This document shows positions 7,077 through 10,446 of a stretch of 10,446 nucleotides of DNA, piece by piece. A program made the position numbers and the translations under genes. The DNA lies in contig JAHWKQ010000062.1 of assembly GCA_019347785.1 (NCBI GenBank), positions 1 to 10,446 on the forward strand, given 5' to 3'. Numbering within the stretch: position 1 is the stretch's first letter; each line of letters starts with the position of its first letter. Source of the DNA: Actinomycetota bacterium (lineage in GTDB: Bacteria; Actinomycetota; Nitriliruptoria; Euzebyales; Egibacteraceae). The notes beneath the pieces are model-generated. The model saw nothing but the letters and a program-made list of their open reading frames with translations, was not told the origin of the DNA and did no database searches.

Positions 7077-7752
7077 ACGGCAGTGGCGGTCCCGCCTCGA
7101 GACCCACTGCCGCGCGCCACTTGGTGAGCCACGCGACCGCCGCCTCGACCGCGTGCGGTGGCAGGTCGTGGCCGCCTTCGTGCCAGGCGACCTCCACGGC
7201 CGCGCCGGCGTCGGTCAGCTGTGCGGCGAGCGCCTCGACCTCCTCCGGCGTGGCGATCGGGTCGTGGCGCCCGCCGATGAGCAGCACAGCGCTGCTGGCC
7301 AGGGGGCCTGCCGCCTCCACGCCCGGCATGGGCGCGGCGAGGATGCCGGCGCGCAGCACGTCGGGGTGGCGCAGCATCACCGCGGCGAGGATGTTCGCGC
7401 CGTTGGAGAAGCCGACCGCGACGACCGCCGAGGGATCGGCGACGCGGTCGCGCACGAACTCCGCGAGGTCGTCGGCGCGGCGCGCCAGGTCGGCCGTGTC
7501 GAGTCGGAACCCGTAGGCGGTCCCGGGGGCGGGGATGCGCGCGAACCAGCGGTTGGTGCCCCCCTCGGGCGCGTTGCCGCGGACCCCCAGCAGCGTCGCG
7601 TCGGGCGCCAGGACGCGGCCCAGGTCGAGCAGTTGGCGCTCGTCGCCGCCGGTGCCGTGCAGCAGCAGCAGCGTCAGCGGGCTGGCGACCTCTCCGCCCA
7701 CGCCCGGAACCCGGCCGCGGCCCTCGACGAGCACGTGGTGGTGGTCAACCAC
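7075..7752 (-). CDS. Alpha/beta-hydrolase, phospholipase/carboxylesterase family (MhqD-like)
   Basis: A 225-residue cytosolic serine hydrolase. It has LLLLHGTGGDE (oxyanion region, residues 28-38), the nucleophile elbow GFSNG (Ser116), GGRHDP (Asp164) and EGGHDL (His195), in the right order for a Ser-Asp-His triad. The NRWFARI segment and overall length fit the YpfH/MhqD-type phospholipase/carboxylesterase group. Its GTG start lies 8 bp inside the end of the ring-cleaving dioxygenase gene, so the two are co-transcribed. Bacillus subtilis likewise has MhqO (dioxygenase) and MhqD (hydrolase), both under MhqR control and induced by catechol and hydroquinone. By analogy this enzyme may hydrolyse a product of ring cleavage or a related ester, but the real substrate is unknown. 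The exact start is uncertain because no ribosome binding site is evident; a GTG a few codons further in is possible. Confidence 0.85.
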   Translation of the reverse strand: MVDHHHVLVEGRGRVPGVGGEVASPLTLLLLHGTGGDERQLLDLGRVLAPDATLLGVRGNAPEGGTNRWFARIPAPGTAYGFRLDTADLARRADDLAEFVRDRVADPSAVVAVGFSNGANILAAVMLRHPDVLRAGILAAPMPGVEAAGPLASSAVLLIGGRHDPIATPEEVEALAAQLTDAGAAVEVAWHEGGHDLPPHAVEAAVAWLTKWRAAVGLEAGPPLP

Positions 7753-8710
7753 TCGCGTCGGGCCAGTTGATCGTCGGGATCTTCAGCTCCGGCAGCGCAG
7801 CGCTGATCTGCTCGCGGTTGGGCTCCAGCCAGGGCGGCAGCTTGAGCTCCCGACCGAGCTCGAGGAGCGGCTCGTCGCGGGTGAAGCCGGGCGGGTCGGT
7901 GGCGATCTCCAACAGCACCCCGCCCGGCTCGCGGAAGTAGATGGACTTGAAGTACTGGCGGTCGATGATCTCGGTGACGCCGTAGCCGGTACCGACCAGC
8001 TCGTCACGCCAGCCGGCCTCGGTGTCCTCATCGGGCGCGCGCCAGGCGACGTGGTGCACCGTCCCAGCAGCGACCAGCCCCCGCGGGTCGCCGGGCCGCC
8101 GCAGGATGTCGACGATCGTGCCGGCACCCCCGGCGCCAGCCTCGTAGCGCACGCGGTCGTCGCCCTCGTCGCGGCGCGTGAAGCCGAGGTGGGTGCCGAA
8201 CGTCTCCTCGGTGGGGTCGGAGTCGGCCTCGGTGAAGGTCACTGAGTGGAATCCTCGGATGCCGTGCTGCTCGGGCACCGGCCCCTCCTCCCACGGCGGG
8301 CCGGCACCAGGGCCCTCGTGTGCGATGAGCTCGAGGATCAGCCCGTCGGGGTCGCGGAAGCTCAGCGCCTCGCCGTCGAGCCGGAACCGGGGACCGTCGA
8401 CGGCGATGCCTTGGCCGCGCAGGTGCTCGGCCCACCAGCCCAGCGAGCCCTCGGGCACGGAGAAGGCGATCGTGGTGGCCTGGCCGGTCCCCTGCCGTCC
8501 CCTGGGCGTGCCGGGCCACGGGAAGAACGTGATGATCGTGCCCGGGTCGCCCGACCGGTTGCCGTAGTAGAGGTGGTAGGTGTCGGGGGCGTCGAAGTTC
8601 ACGGTGGTCTTGACCAGCCGCAACCCCATGGTGCGCAGGTAGAACTCGACGTTCTGCTGGGGGTCGCTGGCGATCGCGGTGATGTGGTGGATGCCGTGCG
8701 GGTGGGCCAT
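7745..8710 (-). CDS. Ring-cleaving dioxygenase, glyoxalase/VOC superfamily (MhqO-like)
   Basis: A 321-residue protein of two tandem glyoxalase (vicinal oxygen chelate) modules. The first begins GIHHITAIASDPQQNVEFY (His8/His9) and includes FRDPDGLILELIA (Glu127). The second begins GFHSVTFTEAD at about 154 and includes VHHVAWR (His219/His220) and EPGGVLLEIATD (Glu268). His9, His220 and Glu268 are the likely metal ligands. Length, NFDAPDTYHLYYG and the FPWPGTPRG segment match the MhqO family of ring-cleaving dioxygenases, which act on hydroquinone- or catechol-type compounds and protect against quinone stress. The substrate here is not known. The ATG at 8710 has a strong ribosome binding site (AGAGGA at 8722-8717, 6 bp spacing). 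The downstream hydrolase gene overlaps its 3' end by 8 bp. No MhqR-type regulator gene is present in the window. Confidence 0.9.
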   Translation of the reverse strand: MAHPHGIHHITAIASDPQQNVEFYLRTMGLRLVKTTVNFDAPDTYHLYYGNRSGDPGTIITFFPWPGTPRGRQGTGQATTIAFSVPEGSLGWWAEHLRGQGIAVDGPRFRLDGEALSFRDPDGLILELIAHEGPGAGPPWEEGPVPEQHGIRGFHSVTFTEADSDPTEETFGTHLGFTRRDEGDDRVRYEAGAGGAGTIVDILRRPGDPRGLVAAGTVHHVAWRAPDEDTEAGWRDELVGTGYGVTEIIDRQYFKSIYFREPGGVLLEIATDPPGFTRDEPLLELGRELKLPPWLEPNREQISAALPELKIPTINWPDASG

Positions 8711-9067
8711 GGCGTGTCCTCTCGGGTGACGTCGACTCCCAGCCTGCCCGATGCGCCCCGCGTGACCCCCTCGTTCCGTCGCGAACTGCGGCTACGACCC
8801 CGGCGCAGTGTCGACCGGTGCCCTGGCGCCCTCGTCTGTGCGGCGACCGCCCCACCGCTGGCGTGCGCTGTGCGCGCGAATGCGGGAAATCGCATGCTGC
8901 GACAGGGCCAATGCGCTCATCTGCAAGCAGTCACGTGGCTCGTTCCCATTGCCGCAGCGTCATGTGCTCCACTCTTGCAAGCTGCTTGCGGGAGACATCC
9001 ACGAGTTTCCCCGCGGGCAGGCTCGAGTTGCCCCGCGGGGACCGGAGCAGACCCCCGCCGGACCGGC
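8711..9067. other. Gene-free region of reduced GC
   Basis: No convincing gene lies between the dioxygenase start and the M15 peptidase stop. GC falls to about 60% over 8881-9000, well below the neighbouring genes. Visible structure includes an inverted repeat ATGCG/CGCAT separated by GGAAAT near 8883-8899, a 13-bp near-palindrome GCAAGCTGCTTGC at 8977-8989, and the palindrome repeats at 9002-9040. The part next to 8711 must hold the promoter of the dioxygenase gene, but no clear -10/-35 pair could be picked out. Open frames crossing the region have poor codon bias and no recognisable domain. Confidence 0.6.
9002..9040. repeat. Two-copy direct repeat of GC palindromes, possible terminator
   Basis: CGAGTTTCCCCGCGGG (9002-9017) recurs as CGAGTTGCCCCGCGGGG (9024-9040) with a 22-bp period and one mismatch in the shared part. 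Each copy contains CCCGCGGG, itself a palindrome, so the two copies can also pair into a 9-bp stem with a 14-nt loop holding CTCGAG. It starts 28 bp past the stop of the M15 peptidase gene on the minus strand and could end that transcript. There is no U-run after the stem, so an intrinsic terminator is not certain; a protein-binding site is an alternative. Confidence 0.45.
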
Positions 9068-10363
9068 TCAGCGAAGCCCCAACCGTGCAGGGTCGGTCAC
9101 CTCGTAGTGGGCGGGGTCGGGCACGAGCCAGCTGCCGCCCCACCCGAACCCGGCGTCCCGCATCACCGCGACCAGCCGGGGGTCTTGCGTGGAGAAGGAG
9201 CCGCGCGGGTTGCCGTCCACGTTCAGATCGACGGCGATCCCCCACGCGTGCCGCGACGGCGGCGCGCCGGCGGCGATGCGGCGCGGTGAGTAGCAGCCGG
9301 CGAAGTCGGCGGGGTCGACGAGGTGAGCGAGGTTGGCGCGCTCCAACTCACCGAGCGCGGCCGCCAGCGCGGGGATGACGCGGTGGTGGCAGCGCACCGT
9401 GCCGAGCACCGGGACGCTTTCTCGGGTGATCGCCTCGCGCTCCCACTCGGGCGCCACCTCCAGGGAGCGTCCGCCGCGGCCGCGTACCGCGAACTCGCCG
9501 AAGGCCGCCTTGATCAGCGCCTGCGGGAGCACGGCGTCACCGTGCCTGAGCCAGGTCGTCTCCGCGGGGCTGCGGAACCGCACGGGCCGGTGCTGCAGGG
9601 TGTCCAGCGCGGCGATGCGCCGCTGCACGTCCTCGCGGCCGCCGCGGTAGGCGACCAGCAGGGCGCGGCGTGTCTCGACGCCCAGGCGGTGGGCGTCGTC
9701 GGCGTGGACGACCGCTTCCGCTCCCGCCACCGACAGGTCGTCGACGATCCCTGCGACGGTGACGGCGCCGCGGTCGAACTCGAGACGCCCGCCCACGCCC
9801 ACGCGCCGCAACGCCGCGCTGGTACGGCCCAGCAGCGCGTCACCGGGCCGCAGCGCGGCGATCACCGCCCGGTCAGGGCCGCTGATGAAGGCCTCGGCTG
9901 CGTCGGGGTGCACGGCGAGGACGTCCAGCGGGATGAACCAGCCTGCGGACGGGGCGTCCACCGCGCTCCCGTCGGCACGCGCCGAGCGGATCAGGCGGCC
10001 CTCGCCCCCCTGGATCACCGACACCGCCGTCACGCCGGCCAGCGCCTCGACCGCCGCCGGCAGGCCGGGCGGGAGCCCGCCGGCGGTCCACACCAGCAGG
10101 GTGCGCGCTGGCACGTCCGGCGTCTGCGTGGGCGGGGCGGCCGCCGGCGGGGTGGCAGCCGGGGTGTGCGGGGTGGGGTCGTCGAAGGGCGTGGGGCTGA
10201 GGGTGCTGGAGGAGGCGTCGGCCGCCGGGGGCTGCGTGGGGCTGGGGGTGCTGGAGGCGGCCTCGACCGCAGGGGGCGGCGTGGTCGGCAGGCTGAGCAG
10301 CGCGCCGACGAGGACGCCGGCGACGGCGGCGGCCAGCAGCAGCCCGCGTGCCCCGGGCCTCAT
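9068..10363 (-). CDS. Membrane-anchored M15-family peptidase with MacB-like extracytoplasmic domain
   Basis: A 431-residue exported protein. Residues 8-25 form a signal anchor, and residues 28-86 are a Pro/Thr/Ser/Ala-rich linker suited to crossing the wall. Residues about 88-240 contain GDALLGRTSAALRRVGVGG, a following VTVAGIVDD and an acidic EAVVHADDA stretch, which resemble the extracytoplasmic core of MacB-type ABC permeases. There is no ATPase or permease part. The C-terminal domain (about 315-431) has CYSPRR, SRHAWGIAVDLN (His372, Asp379) and DPAHYE (Asp416, His419). This is the zinc-site pattern of peptidase M15 (VanY, D,D-carboxypeptidases and L-Ala-D-Glu endopeptidases), with Asp416 in the place of the catalytic acid three residues before the last His. 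Cys325 and Cys357 may pair. A role in trimming peptidoglycan peptides is inferred; the exact bond cleaved is not known. The ATG overlaps the stop of the upstream gene (ATGA). Confidence 0.85.
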   Translation of the reverse strand: MRPGARGLLLAAAVAGVLVGALLSLPTTPPPAVEAASSTPSPTQPPAADASSSTLSPTPFDDPTPHTPAATPPAAAPPTQTPDVPARTLLVWTAGGLPPGLPAAVEALAGVTAVSVIQGGEGRLIRSARADGSAVDAPSAGWFIPLDVLAVHPDAAEAFISGPDRAVIAALRPGDALLGRTSAALRRVGVGGRLEFDRGAVTVAGIVDDLSVAGAEAVVHADDAHRLGVETRRALLVAYRGGREDVQRRIAALDTLQHRPVRFRSPAETTWLRHGDAVLPQALIKAAFGEFAVRGRGGRSLEVAPEWEREAITRESVPVLGTVRCHHRVIPALAAALGELERANLAHLVDPADFAGCYSPRRIAAGAPPSRHAWGIAVDLNVDGNPRGSFSTQDPRLVAVMRDAGFGWGGSWLVPDPAHYEVTDPARLGLR

Positions 10364-10446
10364 GCCGGCACGAGGTCCGCGGCGACCGCCAGCAGGTCTT
10401 CGAGGTCCATGCCGCCGCTGGCCAGCTCGCGGGTCCAGCCGTCCTC
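10360..10446 (-). CDS. 3' end of an upstream gene (partial)
   Basis: Only the last 28 codons lie in the window. The tail reads EDGWTRELASGGMDLEDLL and continues AVAADLVPA before TGA. Codon bias is strong and the TGA overlaps the ATG of the M15 peptidase gene by 4 bp, so both the frame and the operon link are well supported. The fragment is too short to name a family. The remainder of the gene lies beyond the right edge. Confidence 0.75.
   Translation of the reverse strand, partial: EDGWTRELASGGMDLEDLLAVAADLVPA

Noticed and set aside
8876..9000. Possible tRNA or tRNA remnant in the low-GC stretch
   Set aside because: No T-loop consensus, no acceptor stem and no anticodon arm could be built on either strand.
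8246..9289. 347-codon plus-strand open frame across the dioxygenase start and the gene-free region
   Set aside because: Its first part is antisense to the dioxygenase, its end is antisense to the M15 peptidase, and no domain or coding bias is evident between.

Overview
The window is very GC-rich throughout, with almost every third codon position G or C in the genes. It carries cell-wall-binding repeat 2 (CWB2) proteins, a DUF3152-type metallopeptidase domain, GTG starts and many short ATGA/GTGA overlaps. This fits a high-GC actinobacterium. The abundance of CWB2 proteins brings to mind Nitriliruptoria-type lineages (Egibacter, Euzebya and relatives), but that placement is inference. There is no tRNA, rRNA, CRISPR array, transposase or integrase, and I recognise no known defence system.

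Layout, left to right. At 1-1008 (+) lies a secreted, probably lipid-anchored beta-propeller protein. It converges on a tiny one-helix membrane protein at 1025-1186 (-). At 1246-6370 (+) three genes are packed as an apparent operon: a CWB2 protein ending in a metzincin-like DUF3152 domain, a Tat-exported PHP-superfamily (CehA/McbA-type) metallohydrolase, and a second CWB2 protein with three cysteine-bearing repeats. All three products should act outside the membrane.

From 8710 down to 6389 (-) four co-directional genes follow. They are a ring-cleaving dioxygenase of the glyoxalase fold (MhqO-like), an overlapping alpha/beta-hydrolase esterase (MhqD-like), and a VapB/VapC type II toxin-antitoxin pair. 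The vapBC pair seems to have its own promoter, placed so that the mRNA would start at the ATG (leaderless). Repeats flank the -10 box and could be the autoregulatory operator.

A 357-bp gene-free stretch (8711-9067) has lower GC and holds a 22-bp-period direct repeat of GC-rich palindromes. The right end (9068-10446, -) has a membrane-anchored M15 (VanY/L,D-endopeptidase-like) peptidase carrying an extra domain that resembles the extracytoplasmic core of MacB-type permeases. Its start overlaps the end of a truncated upstream gene.

Functionally the window is dominated by envelope proteins: wall-bound protease, exported hydrolase, wall-bound repeat protein, peptidoglycan peptidase and lipoprotein. 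A small quinone/aromatic detoxification pair and a toxin-antitoxin module are inserted among them. The most distinctive item is the three-gene surface operon.
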